A stretch of 64,000 nt of DNA from Physella acuta (taxonomy: Eukaryota; Mollusca; Gastropoda; Physidae). Below the pieces are notes generated by a model that saw only the letters and a list, made by a program, of their open reading frames with translations, ran no database searches and was not told the origin of the DNA. A program made the position numbers and the translations under genes. Position 1 is the stretch's first letter. Each line of letters begins with the position of its first letter. This document shows, piece by piece, positions 47,301 to 59,500 of the stretch. The stretch is taken from positions 62,001 to 126,000 of the forward strand of contig NW_026732992.1 in NCBI RefSeq assembly GCF_028476545.1. The letters are read 5' to 3'.

Positions 47301-50096
47301 ATCCATTGTGACTAGTTGGCCTTGTTTTTGATTAGGCTGAGCAAGTGCTATTGGTGTCATCACTACAGCATCTAGGTACAATAAAACCAAATGAGAACCC
47401 AGTGACGTATTGATTGCATTTTTATAGCCAAGTGAAACAGGTACAAAAGTTGGTGTTACTTGCAAGTGTCTTCTGATCAACAGATTTGATGTAGGTTTCT
47501 TCATTGGGTGTGACAATAGTCATGCCATATAAACATCCACCCCCTGAGACAAAGTTTCCTTGGGCATCAGTGGCAACAATGTGGACCATTTCCCCCTTAC
47601 TGTCTGGGGTGTGATGTAAGGAAACATTCTGTACAGTGGCTGCTGAGGGCATCACGCCATGTCCAGACACCACAGGTACCATCACTTGGGTTGCACCTGG
47701 AATACAGTGGCTACTGATCATTCAAAGAGGTTGAAAACTATGGAAAATAAAGTGGTATTATAACTGTTATTTTTATTTATTCCATATAACAATTAACTCC
47801 ATTACAGCCTCAAAACATGAGCTATTACATACTAAATTGTTATATTATAGTTTCATGTACATTTATTTGATGTGAAGCAAGGTGTTTCATTAATTTTAAA
47901 CCATAAAGCAATAAGTTCTGTACTTTTTAAAACAATTGCAAAATTTAAAATTGTAAAAAGTTGTTTTTTTTATTGAAAACAAAGTTTACCTTGATCAACT
48001 TCTAGTTTTGGCACAGCTATACCTAACTGTGGGGTCATTGGTGCCTTTATCAGCTTGGCTGGCTTTTTGTTGGGGGACAATAAAGTCTCCTGCTCAAAAT
48101 CCTTCTTTCTTCTTTTGTAGGGCACAAATAATCTAACAGGTCCAGTCTAAAACAGAACACCAGTTGTTACACAAAGGCATCAAACAATTCAAGTACTTAA
48201 AAAAAAATGTTTTGATGTAAAACAGGTAATGTGTCAAATTATTCTGGTGATTTCACAAATGTTTCCTTCTACTAACCTATAATCAATGAGAGCCAGCAGT
48301 TTAGTTTAATCCCAATAAATATTTAAATATGATGCTGTGCAAGGCTTTTACTTATAATCATGTTCTAAATGGGTTACTATTGTGAAATGTCCTCATTTTG
48401 AGTTTTTAACTATCTTACAGGCAGTTTGTGTTACGAGGTCATCCATAAAGATGTTACGTAATTTTTGCCAATTTTTACACCCTCCTCATGTTGTCACAAA
48501 AAACAAAGCTTCTCCCTACAAATAATATTTATAGCCTGAAGAAAATGTAATATTTTAAAATTATTTTAGCTCTATAGAACAACAAACTGTTGATATTTTT
48601 TTATTTAGGTATGCCACTAATAGTTCATTGTAAGTATCAGCTACAGTCAAACTGTGCTAATCATTTCTCAGTTTGTATTTTAAGTGTTAATATCAATTAT
48701 GTTTACTAGGCCTATTAGCATAATAAAACGACAAAATGCTAGATTAAAATGAAATTCATACCACAGCCTCATCATCACAACATGATGCACAAGTACAAGA
48801 TGTAGCATGAGGTTGTAGAATATTATCTTCAATTAGACATTGCAATGTTCTACCACCATAACGTATACTACGCTTCCAGTCTTTACTACTAGCTCTCCCT
48901 GCAAATGACTCAAATTCGTTTGGTGTGAACCATTCATTGTCAGCACTTTTAATGCACTTTCCTCTGCCCCCTGAAAAAAATTAAGAACATGTAGACCATA
49001 TGAATTTATTTCATACTTAATGCAGTTTGAAGAGAAGGCCCGCAATACAATGTTTCTTTATAGGCCTATATAAAGGCCGGTGTAAATAGTGTAATGGTCA
49101 TCTATCTTACTCCTGATCTTGGTAAAACAAAATTGTACAAAAATGAAAAGCAGTCAGCCTAAATACTAGGTTAAATAATATCAAAGATAATAGTAGCCTA
49201 AAGACTGTAGATTAATAATCATTATAATGAATCTGATATCTTAAAAATCAACACTCCAACAAGATAGAGGCCTATAGAGTACTATAGAATATTATATAGT
49301 TTTTCTAGTTCTGGATGGTGTTGGTATCAGACTTCAAATTTAAGTAGATCTATATCTAGAAATCTAGATGTCTACATTCAGATATCATTGTTGTTTTGTT
49401 GGTAAAGCATTTGCTTGGGCACACATAAGTAAGATCTTTTAACTTAGCCACACCACTATCTATGTTTTTAATTTTTAAAAAAGGTGCCTTCTTCAGCCCT
49501 GGAGGTTGATCAGATGCCGACCCTTGGAGGTGTGAATAAATTTGGGCAAATTAAGAATGAATGGTCAGTCAGTAGTGAGTAGTGTTGCATGTTGGCCAGA
49601 CCAGTACAGTCAAGCAAGTCAATCAAACTACTAGATTCTACAAGTGACAGTGACATGACCTACCTGACCCAAATTTAGATTTATACAGTTCTCCATTTGT
49701 ATGTTTACACCTAACAGGCAGTATATCATTATGAACAGATTCGTCCCATTGATACCGAAAACCTTTTTCTTTGCCTAGCGGTGTTGATGGGGTTGGAGGA
49801 GGGAGAGGAGTAGTTGGTGTTTTCAGACCACCTCCGGCCTCAGCTAGCTGATCTAGGGTCTGATCATGAATAACTATATGGGTAGTTTTTATAGCACCGG
49901 CAGTTGCTTCCTGAAACTGTTGTGCACTTATAAGTCCCTGTGATGTTGTAACAAATACATGATCAGCTGATATTGAAGGCGAAGATACAGCAACTGCTGA
50001 TGATTCTGGCGGAGTTTCCGATCCATGCTGATGTTCGTCAACGAAGGCAGAATCGTCACCATTCGGTAGATCTCCGGCAATATCAGCCTCAGTCAT
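44347..50096 (-). CDS. DEAF1: DEAF-1 homologue (SAND-domain transcription regulator), 8 coding exons
   Basis: Coding exons, 5' to 3' on the minus strand: 50096-49664, 48970-48762, 48146-47990, 47696-47460, 47371-47265, 45585-45454, 45005-44847, 44460-44347. Phases fit throughout and give 515 aa. Residues about 125-213 are a SAND domain ([33 protein letters not shown]), the DNA-binding fold with the KDWK motif at 174-177, followed by a Cys-rich SCTCASCC. Residues 217-229 ([13 protein letters not shown]) match the DEAF-1 nuclear localisation region, and the [14 protein letters not shown] stretch before SAND is also DEAF-1-like. Residues about 376-470 ([19 protein letters not shown] onward) match the DEAF-1 region that precedes MYND and look coiled-coil. 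DEAF-1 binds TTCG-containing sites in the nucleus. No MYND zinc finger is found; an acidic tail ([14 protein letters not shown]) ends the protein. The start ATG has G at -3. The gene is head to head with PATL1. Confidence 0.9.
44440..44537. repeat. 50-bp duplication of the last DEAF1 splice acceptor
   Basis: A 50-bp unit running from CATGAAACATTGTAAGTCAC to AAAAAAGACAATACTA is present twice (44441-44490 and 44491-44540). Each copy contains, on the minus strand, the pyrimidine tract, the TTTGATCAG acceptor and the first 20 or so bases of exon 8. The 3' acceptor (exon from 44460) continues the acidic tail. The 5' acceptor (exon from 44510) gives a different tail. Confidence 0.9.
45586..46315. 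repeat. 32-bp minisatellite made of the DEAF1 intron-5 acceptor
   Basis: About 23 nearly identical 32-bp units. On the minus strand each reads GTAACATATTGTATGCATG, then TTTCAG, then ATGGCCA. That is the acceptor of exon 6 plus its first seven coding bases. The true exon 6 starts at 45585 after the copy nearest the exon. Rare variants (GGTCATC, GGCCACC, CATCTAAAAC) show that the copies are not a simple assembly loop. Confidence 0.95.
46316..46835. other. Middle of DEAF1 intron 5, unique sequence
   Basis: Unique AT-rich intronic sequence between the two splice-site arrays. No exon with MYND-type cysteines was found on the minus strand. Confidence 0.6.
46836..47275. repeat. Minisatellite made of the DEAF1 exon-5 donor
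   Basis: Twelve copies, in a long form of about 44 bp and a short form of about 31 bp. On the minus strand every copy contains GAGGAG/GTAGGTC, the 5' splice site of exon 5; one copy has GAGTAG. Long copies also carry the exonic GGTGGCAGCTT. The copy nearest the exon (donor at 47264) is the true one. Confidence 0.95.
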
Positions 50097-50523
50097 TGCC
50101 CAAGTGACAACGTGTTATCAGCAGTTGAAACATACATATTGACACAATAAATAATAGCTTATCAACAAAAGCTCAGATAGAAAGTGTCGCATTATTGATC
50201 AACGACATATTAGACACACAGTGAAAGGAATATAATACCCCCATCACGGAAACGTCCGTTGTTTCACGAAATATGGCGGAGAAATCGACCGGAGAAGAAT
50301 TAAAAGCTAATTAATCTCTAAAACAATTTTTTTAACAACTTAGAAAAGCTGTTTTATTATATTATTTATTAAATCAAAAAAATATACACAGAATGAATCT
50401 AATAAATTAATTTTGACTGTAACACAAAACGCACGCTTAAAAAGGTGTTGTCAATTTAATTTTCAATATTTCAAAGAATTAAAGGGATTGAGGCTATCAC
50501 TACACAACACAAATGGCGTAAAT
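50097..50523. promoter_or_regulatory. Likely bidirectional promoter of DEAF1 (-) and PATL1 (+)
   Basis: Only 427 bp separate the two start codons. No TATA box is placed convincingly. ATGGCG words occur at 50273 (AATATGGCGG, like the YY1-type promoter-start element), 50513 and 50524, and TCTCGCGA, a known core-promoter palindrome half, lies at 50532-50539 just inside exon 1. Transcription starts are not determinable by eye. Confidence 0.6.
50513..50521 (+). promoter_or_regulatory. Two-codon upstream ORF before PATL1
   Basis: ATG GCG TAA ends two bases before the proposed PATL1 start at 50524. If the transcript starts upstream of 50513, this minimal uORF could reduce or reset initiation. It only matters if the exon-1 model is right. 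Confidence 0.35.
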
Positions 50524-53500
50524 ATGGCGTTATCTCGCGATGACAAGAGAATGTTTTCTGTATGTATGCACGCTGGAATTTAAATTAAAAAGATATTGCA
50601 CTCAAAAGATTTATTTTCAATATACAATGAAGATAATAATAATTTAATAAAGGAACTCAGTTTGCTTTATCTACTATAGATAATAATCTAAACACTGATA
50701 CTAGTGAAAACCTATTTCCGATAATTCGAGTTTCTGAGTTAAAGAAACGAAATGATGGTCTCTAGATCTAGATCTAGATATCTAGATCTATTACTATCTA
50801 GGTTTAAGACTAGATTTTGACTAGATCTAGACCTAGAAGAAATTTAGATTGACCACTAGGCCTAATAACAACACTTTTTTAGATTTTGCAATCATAGCAA
50901 ACAAAAAAAAAAACAGATTCTACACCAAAAGCCAAAAGGGAAAAAACTTAGGCATGGGAATTATTTACAAATAGGGCCTATAAATTTAGGCCTAAAATTT
51001 TTAGAATCAATGTTATTTAAGTTGCAAAACCAGAGAACTTGAAATTCTTTTTTAGTTTAAAGCTTTAGAGTTACATTTGTATTCATTTTATCAAACAACA
51101 AGTTATTAAACCTGATGTTTCACATGCAATCTTCAGTTAACTTTAGTAGGGTTGTCGGCATCCGCCGAGTTCGCGGTAAAAACATGACCCGAAATCGCCC
51201 ATTACTTTCTGATACCGGACCCACGAGATTTGGTTTTGCATACTAATAAGTTTTTAATGTATGGTAATTAATTAAGTTTAAAAGGTCATTTCCTAAGGTT
51301 AATTAAAAAGAAGAGTGGTTATCCCTTAGTTTTAATGGCTTTGCGACCTGATTGCATGCTGTCTCTGCTTTGGTCTTCCCTCTGTATCAAGGTTAGTTTC
51401 AAATACGTTGGAATCTCGATTTTTTAAAAGATTCCTCTAGATGAGAGTAGATTACTGATCAGACATATCTTAAGTAATTGGAAATGAAATTTGTTTTTGG
51501 ATATTTTGACTCCGACATTAGTTATACCCCTCCGAACGTAGTCACTGTATGTAGGTCACGCTGCCACCATTGTTATATTTTTTCATCCCGATCTTCCTGC
51601 CTTTAAGTTTGATCAACTAATAACAGCATTCTTATGGCATGTGCAAACAAATCTAATTTTTTATTTCAAAATATATTTACATACCCATCTTTAATTTTTT
51701 CAGCTCTAGTTCTAGTTTTGCAGAATATGTTTTTCCTAAAAATCCAATTTTGTCAGACTAGACTCTAGACTGACGGAGAGTCAGACCTAGATCTAGGTTA
51801 CCTGTCTGTTGCTATACACTAGCATTGTGCTAACTGTAATTTTAAGTATTCAAGTTCTACTTACCCTTAGATATAGTTATATGCTGAAAATCAGAATCCA
51901 TACACAATTCACACATAAAAACATTGATCTGATAACTTCATTTCACTTATTACAAAATGGCTTTTATATGGACTCTACTTCACCTGCCCAAAATAACAAG
52001 GCAGTTATAGACACATTACAGTGTTCAAGTCATTTACTTTAGATTTCTGACTATGGAGTTCTTTCATTCACTGTATTTATATAAAATATTGCTTTAGAAA
52101 CATTTTCATATTTGCGCAGCAGTTTTATAACAAAATGGCTTAAAGATGGACTCTACTTCACCTGCCCAAAATAATGAGGCAATTATATGCACATAACAGT
52201 GTTCAAGTCATTTACTTTAGATTTCTAACTTTGTAGTTCTTTCATTTGCTGTATTTATATAAAATATGGCTTTAGAAACATTTTCATATTTGCGCAGCAC
52301 ACAGTTTTTTGGGGTTATGGGAGGAAGCCAACACAAAAATATAAGTTCTGTATTATTTTTATTAATTTCAACAGCATTTACAAGTTCTATATATCATTCT
52401 AGTTAAACTCTGCAAATATGAACAAAATACAACTGCAAGTAAAATAACTATGCTCAATTTATTCAGGTATACCATGACTTGTCACAATTGGCCAATGCTA
52501 AAGCAAGGGGATTCCACCCCTCACAAAAAAATTCGCAAAAAAAAAACTATTTGAGCTAGACAAAAAATCTTTTTTGTTTTGTTTTCATTTTGTTGAGCTC
52601 TACAAGAATATGTAATTTTTATTTTTATATGATGATTAGTGTTTTTTTACCTAAATCCCTAACTTTAGTAGGCCTAAAGTCCAACAAAAATCAAACAGTA
52701 ACAGTCAGATTTTTATAACAATATTTATTTTAAAATTTTTAAAACAATGGGACTTTTGAATAATTTTTAGACTTCTCAATAGTGTCCATTCTAATTTATA
52801 AATGTAAGAACTTAGGCCTACACAATAGAATAAACAATAAAACAAGCATGCTTGATTCACTTGTGCCCCTATTTAAAATAACATGCTTGCTTCACTTCTT
52901 TTTAGAAAATTTCCTTACTTTTGACAATAGACTCTGAATAGGTATATGACTATATCAGGGTTATTCTCAGTCAGAACTGTTATCAATGAATTTTATATTA
53001 AAGTTAGTGAACGTGGTATGGTGCAGTGTTCTATTTGAGCAATGTGCTACTGCAACTGTCATACCAGATGTCCTGGATATGGATCTGATGGTTACTTGCT
53101 TCCATTGGGGAGTTGTTTTACTTTTTTTTTTTAACAGCATTTCAAATTGTATAGGCCTAGGTCTAATTGCAATTTCTTCTAGTTTGCAATGTGACTGTAA
53201 CAATTGCCAGTATATTTACAGAGAGTAAATTAAGTCGTTTCCACTAGATTTTAGATGGCAGTGCTAAGAACTAAAAACCTACCCTGAAAATTGTGATGTA
53301 AACATGAATAACAACTGATTAAAATGGACATGCTATTTCATCTGATAAGCCTTGGCCTATAGGCTAAACTATATTTTTTTTTAAAAATAGTTGGGGGCCT
53401 AATTGGATAGTAGCATTGTAACCTACAGTAATGATGCACAATTTATTACATTAAAATTAGTTTAGGGCTTCTTTTTGCAATTGAGAGGCCTATAATTTGC

Positions 53501-56500
53501 AAATTAATAGTTTAAATATTTTTTTAAATTTAGTTTAAAATTTGGAGAGATATGTTACTATAGGTCTACCTAGACTAGATCTAATACTAGCCTGTCTCAC
53601 TAAATGTAAAACTTAAGTCCTCAACATTCTACTATGAAAATGTACAAACACTTATAATAGTCATTATAGTTGACACAAACGAAATCTGTTTTTAACAATT
53701 TGTGTGAATGTAACATTCACCAACTTCTTATTTATTATTATTTCCTCCTTAATTTTCTTAACTTCAGATGTCAAATTAAGCTTCTCTCCTAGTTGGAAAT
53801 CTCATGTTAATGTTTTGCTTGAGAAGCTGAGTTTTGCCCTGAGATTGATGAAGTCCCTACTTTAGTCTATTAAGTCAGAGGTTTCTTCTTTTTTTTTTTA
53901 ATGTATAAAATAGTTACATAACCATTCCTAAAGTTTAAAAAGAATTCTAATTTCAAAATTAGGCACTTGGGGTTGGCAAGCTTGCCAGTGATGAAAATGA
54001 ACTAAGCCAAGCACCAGAAGAAGAAGAAGATTTTGATGTTTTAAATGAAGAAACATTTGGCGATTTGGGAGATGGTAAAAAAAAACTTTATTTTTTCAAT
54101 GTATTTTAAATCATAGTCTTCTGTGTTAACTCTTTTGTGTTATTTCTTATTGTAATAATTTCTTTTTTTAAAAGGAGACTTTGACTGGGAAGAACATACT
54201 CGCATGGCCGAGGAGTTGGAAGGTTCTCTTTTTCCATCACATGAAGATCAGACTAAAGATTCTGGGTTCATCACAATGGACAGAGGATACTCCACTGCCA
54301 CTCAGGAAGTATGTAATTGTAGGATTATACTCTAAACTTAGATGTCACAGTTAAGAACGAGTGAATGAAATTTTGAAATCTAATGTTCAGGATGAATTGG
54401 AGCAATCAATCAGTCGCCTAGTTGTTGATGATGGGGACAGCAAATGTTTCACTGCAAATGGTCAACCCATTCCTGGGGTATGTTTTCATATTTTTAGCAT
54501 GGCTTTCTTTTCATTGATCATTAACCATGAGGCCTGATTATTTACCTTCAGGTATGATCATTTACCTTCAAGGATGATCATTAAAAATTCTAAACATGGC
54601 ATCATGTTTGTTATATTTTTATAATTTTCAAAGCATGTTCTTGTTGTCAGTTGTTAACATATTTTCTTGCTGATTGTTGACAACTACTGTGCATAGATCA
54701 TCCCAGCAGCAGAATCCTAAATACAGTCCTGTCTGCTTAACTTTATAACTCATAGTTGCAGCACATTTCTCACTACCCTATTCCTGAGAAAAGGGGCACA
54801 ACTTTTAAAAATATATGGGATCCTTTTAAAACATCACATTAAATAAAAGCTTAAATAATAGTCACATAATTATTAAAAGTAAAATGGACAACAAATTTAA
54901 GAAAATATAAACACTATTTCTGTTAGTGAAATAAAAATGAAACATGCTAATGGCAAACATATAACATATTTGAGGCTAGAGCAAAACACTAATGCTAGCT
55001 ATTATTACCAACCAGTCTGTGCTTCACTTAATTAATTATTAAATTAACTGTTATCACACCTGTATTTTATTTCCTCCCAATTTTCACATTTCCTCATAAC
55101 TTAGCCCATAGGCATGCATAAGTGTACCCAAAAGTGATGATGCAAAGACATGGTAGTGAAAATTTTGGCAGTTTAAAAAGAAAAAAATATCACAACATAT
55201 AGCCTACTTGTGTGTGATTTTGATATTGAAATACAGATCACATTAATAACATGAACAGATTCCATCAAAATATAATTAAAGAAATCCCAGCAAAACATTC
55301 TGATTATAAGAGCAAGAAAGAAATTACAGGAAACATCAGCCTTTTTTTTTACTATACTCGCTCCTTAATGCAACGTTATAAATTAATTTCTTTCTCAAAG
55401 AAGAAGTCATTTCTCAGGAGTTATCATCTCTGCCTGACCCTCGCATGCATGTTTTCAGCTCATTCATTCACATTTGTACTAACATGTGCCTTTTTCAAGT
55501 ATTGATCTAACCTTTGTGTACTAACTGATTGTAAGAAGTTTTCATCTAATTATTTGTAGGTCCTAAGGAAATCCCACCTGGATGAACTCTTTGGTCCTAA
55601 CTCTCCTCCAGGCTACATGGACTTGGAAACTCTGGTGTGTGGCTGTCCAATGTTTTACTTACAACATGGCTTTTTCTTTTCACCCAAACAACTTTGTTTT
55701 GTAGACAAATATAGCAGTAGTTAATGCTACTTGGGGTCTAACCAGGTTTAAAGGTTAATGAGTTGCATGAGGTTTTTAGTTTTGCACTGTTTATATTAAC
55801 ATATATTAACTTGACTTGTTAGTGTACATTGCTTTATGACTTTTGAAGTGAATTATTTTATAGTTGATTTTTTTTCGTGTGTTGAAAATAGAAGTAATAT
55901 TCCTCTTTTAAGGAGAATTTAAAAATAATTGTGCTCCCATGTATTATGTTAAACTTTTAGTAGATTTAGTATTTCCCTTAATTTTTTTTAACCTATTGCC
56001 TTTTCAAACAAGTAGTTTTTGTGTGCTTAACTTTAAGTTGATACAATTTTCTCTAGTTTACTGTCTCATACTAGTCTTAGCTGAGTGAATGGTTGAAAGT
56101 TTGTGCTAACTGATTGATTGAAAGTTTTTGCTGATTGATTGATTGAAACCGTGTGCTAATTAATAGATTGAAACCTTGTGCTAACAGATTGATTGAAACC
56201 TTGTGCTAATTGATTGATTGAAACCTTGTGCTAATTGATTGATTGAAACTTTGTGCTAACTGATTGATTGAAACCTTGTGCTGATTGATTGATTGATTGA
56301 AACCTTTTGCTAACTGATTGATTGATTGAAACCTTGTGCTGATTCATTGATTCAAACCTTTTGCTAACTGATTGATTGATTGAAACCTTGTGCTGATTCA
56401 TTGATTCAAACCTTTTGCTAACTGATTGATTGATTGAAACCTTGTGCTAATTGATTGATTCAAACCTTTTGCTAACTGATTGATTGATTGAAACCTTTTG

Positions 56501-59500
56501 CTAACTGATTGATTGATTGATTGAAACCTTGTGCTAATTGATTGAAACCTTGTGCTAACTGATTGATTGAAACCTTGTGCTAACTGATTGATTGAAACCT
56601 TGTGCTAACTGATTGATTGAAACCTTGTGCTAATTGATTGATTGAAACCTTGTGCTAACTGATTGATTGAAACCTTGTGCTAATTGATTGATTGAAACCT
56701 TGTGCTAACTGATTGATTCATTGAAACCTTGTGCTGATTGATTGAAACCTTGTGCTAATTGATTGAAACCTTGTGCTAGCTGATTGATTGATTGTAACCT
56801 TTTGCTAACTGATTGATTGATTGAAACCTTTTGCTAACTGATTGATTGAAACCTTGTGCTAACTGATTGATTGATTGATTAAAAGCTTGTGCTAACTGAT
56901 TGATCGAAAGCTTGTGCTAGCTGATTGATTGAAAGCTTGTGCTAACTGATTGATTGAAACCTTGTGCTAACTGATTGATTGATTGATTGATTAAAAGCTT
57001 GTGCTAACTGATTGATCGAAAGCTTGTGCTAGCTGATTGATTGAAAGCTTGTGCTAACAGATTGATTGAAAGCTTGTGCTAACAGAACTTTTGTTTCTCC
57101 CTTTGTTTGTGCAGACCTCACCAGGGAAGAACATCTGGGGCTCCCCATCTGGAGACAACTTGTTCCAGAAACCTGTCAACAACACCCTCCAAGCCTTGTT
57201 TGCTTCAGCCAAGCAGGCAGCGTACCGTGATTTCCCAGGGGTTAGTCATCCAGGCACATGTTTCTCTCCTGTTGTCCTTGCTAATATCTTTTCCAGCTTT
57301 GTTATGTGCAAAGATAGAATTCTGGTTTTAAATGGGAAATTTTTTTCAAATTTCTGCACAAATAACTTAAAATAATCCCTGGAATACAAGAGTGATATAG
57401 TCATAGACTGAACAATCAGTCTATTGCACAGACCATTTAAACAGGCTGAGGGTCTTCTGCAGGTCTTTCATGATGCTAGATGTCCACCAGTCCCATCAGC
57501 AGCCTTGCCTTTGCCAGCAGAAGCTCAAACTCTGGCTGAAATAGAGCACAACATGTTGGCCCGTGAGCAGCACAAGCCTCGGGTGCTGACCTCTGAAGAG
57601 CTGGAGAGACAGCTGAGGGGAGAGCCACCTTTTGCACTGGACCAGAAAGCTCAGTACACACTGCCAGCACACATCCCCCCTGTTGGCACCTCTGTGGCAT
57701 TCAGGAAGCAGGTGGGTCCATGCAGATCTCTACAGCACATTTTTACACTGGAATATGTCCGTCACATGAAATGAGTTGAATCTTTTTAATACAGTTGTAT
57801 CAACATTTCTATGTCACAGCCTACTCAAGCTCCCCCTTTGATGGGCCACCTTGGCCCTAAAGTTTCTAATGGAGAAAGCTCCCCCATAAACATCATCAGA
57901 CCTCACACAAGAACTATCCCTGGATTTCATGGTCTGTTGTATTTTACTATTCACTATTTGACTTTTTTGTTGTGCCTACTCATGTGAAGGTCAACTAAAA
58001 AAAGATTGTCTTATTTCAGAGTCTCCAATTCTCATGGGTCGTTCCCTGTCACCTTCACCTTCATCCTCACATTTTATGCCAGGCATCCCCCCACAGTCAG
58101 GCCTGTTGGCTCAGTCCCCCAGTGTTATGCCCCCTTACAGCCCAATGTTTATGGGTAAGATTTATTTGGCATGTATGTTTTTTGGCTTTAAAAAATTCTT
58201 TTTTTTTTAATCATTTTTAAAAAGCTTTTAATATAGACTTAAATAAGGATACTTATTCAAACAAGGATGGTATACTTTAAATTAGTTTAAAGAAAGATTC
58301 TTTTTTTTTTTAAATGGTAAACTTTAAGTAGACGTAAAGAAGGATTTTCATTTTTTTAAAAAGATTGTATACTTTAAATAGACTTTAAAAAAAAAGATTT
58401 TTATTTTTTAAAAAGATGGTATACTTCAAATAGACTTGCAGGATTTTGTTTTTAAAAATTCTCTCTCCTGTTCCAGCCAACTTGTTTGGTAATGCAATGT
58501 CAAGACCTCCACCTCCTGCACCCCCTCACATCACCAATATTGGTTCACCCTTTGGTTCGCCCTCTGCTGTTATTGCTCAAAGGTATTTCACATCATTTGC
58601 TGGCTCATCTCTAGATTGGCTCGCAGCTGATTCATTAGCAATGAACAGTTAAATTAGAACAGTTAAAATAAAAGGTAATCAATTGAAAGCATAGTTAATA
58701 TTTTATGGCAACACTTGTCAAGCCCAGTATTTTATCGACTGTTTCTAGGCAACCCCTTGCACACATGCCTTATCAGCAAAGGACTGGCCCCTGGGAACAT
58801 GGTCAGCTAGATGCTAGGACAGGTCAGCACTACGGAGAAAGGCGAGATCATTACAATGTGACCAGGGGACCTGGTCAGCATGCTCATTTCCAAAGGTAAG
58901 TTTGTACACAGATGGGACTGTCCTTACACATACAACAACAATCACTCAAGTCTTGTCAATTATAACTCTCAGTACAGTCCACTTTTAAAAGCCACAAAGA
59001 GCTGATTAGAGAAAGTGTTAACTATTTAAGATGAAATAATTATTTTCAGGTTTAACAAATATTTTTTTTATTCATATTTTTTACTAGGCAAAACAGCTTA
59101 CATCATTTTTATTAATTTATTTAAAACCAACATTACTAATATAAACTAATCGTATTTGAATGCCCTACAAAATAATAGTAATTATTTATTTATATCAAAG
59201 AAATGCAATTAATAAGAAAAAAGAGTCGCTTTTTTTCTGGTAAAAATATACTCTTGTGTCAGAAAAACCAAAAGATAAAAATTATTTTTCATTGGCTCTA
59301 ATTCATAGAATACTAAAAGTACATCCATTTTTCTGCCAAAATCTTGGATTGGATTAGTATTACAATAAATATTTGAATTTTGGTTAATTTTATAACACAG
59401 CACGGTAAACATTTTGACGCAGCCACTGAATTATTTTTTGTTGTTAAAAAAAGTACCGCTTTGCAAGTGGTTTTACAAAAACAAATTTTATAAAATACAA

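Noticed and set aside
52967-53228. Overlapping open frames on both strands in PATL1 intron 1
   Set aside because: Neither shows family similarity and both lie within the intron, so they are treated as chance frames.
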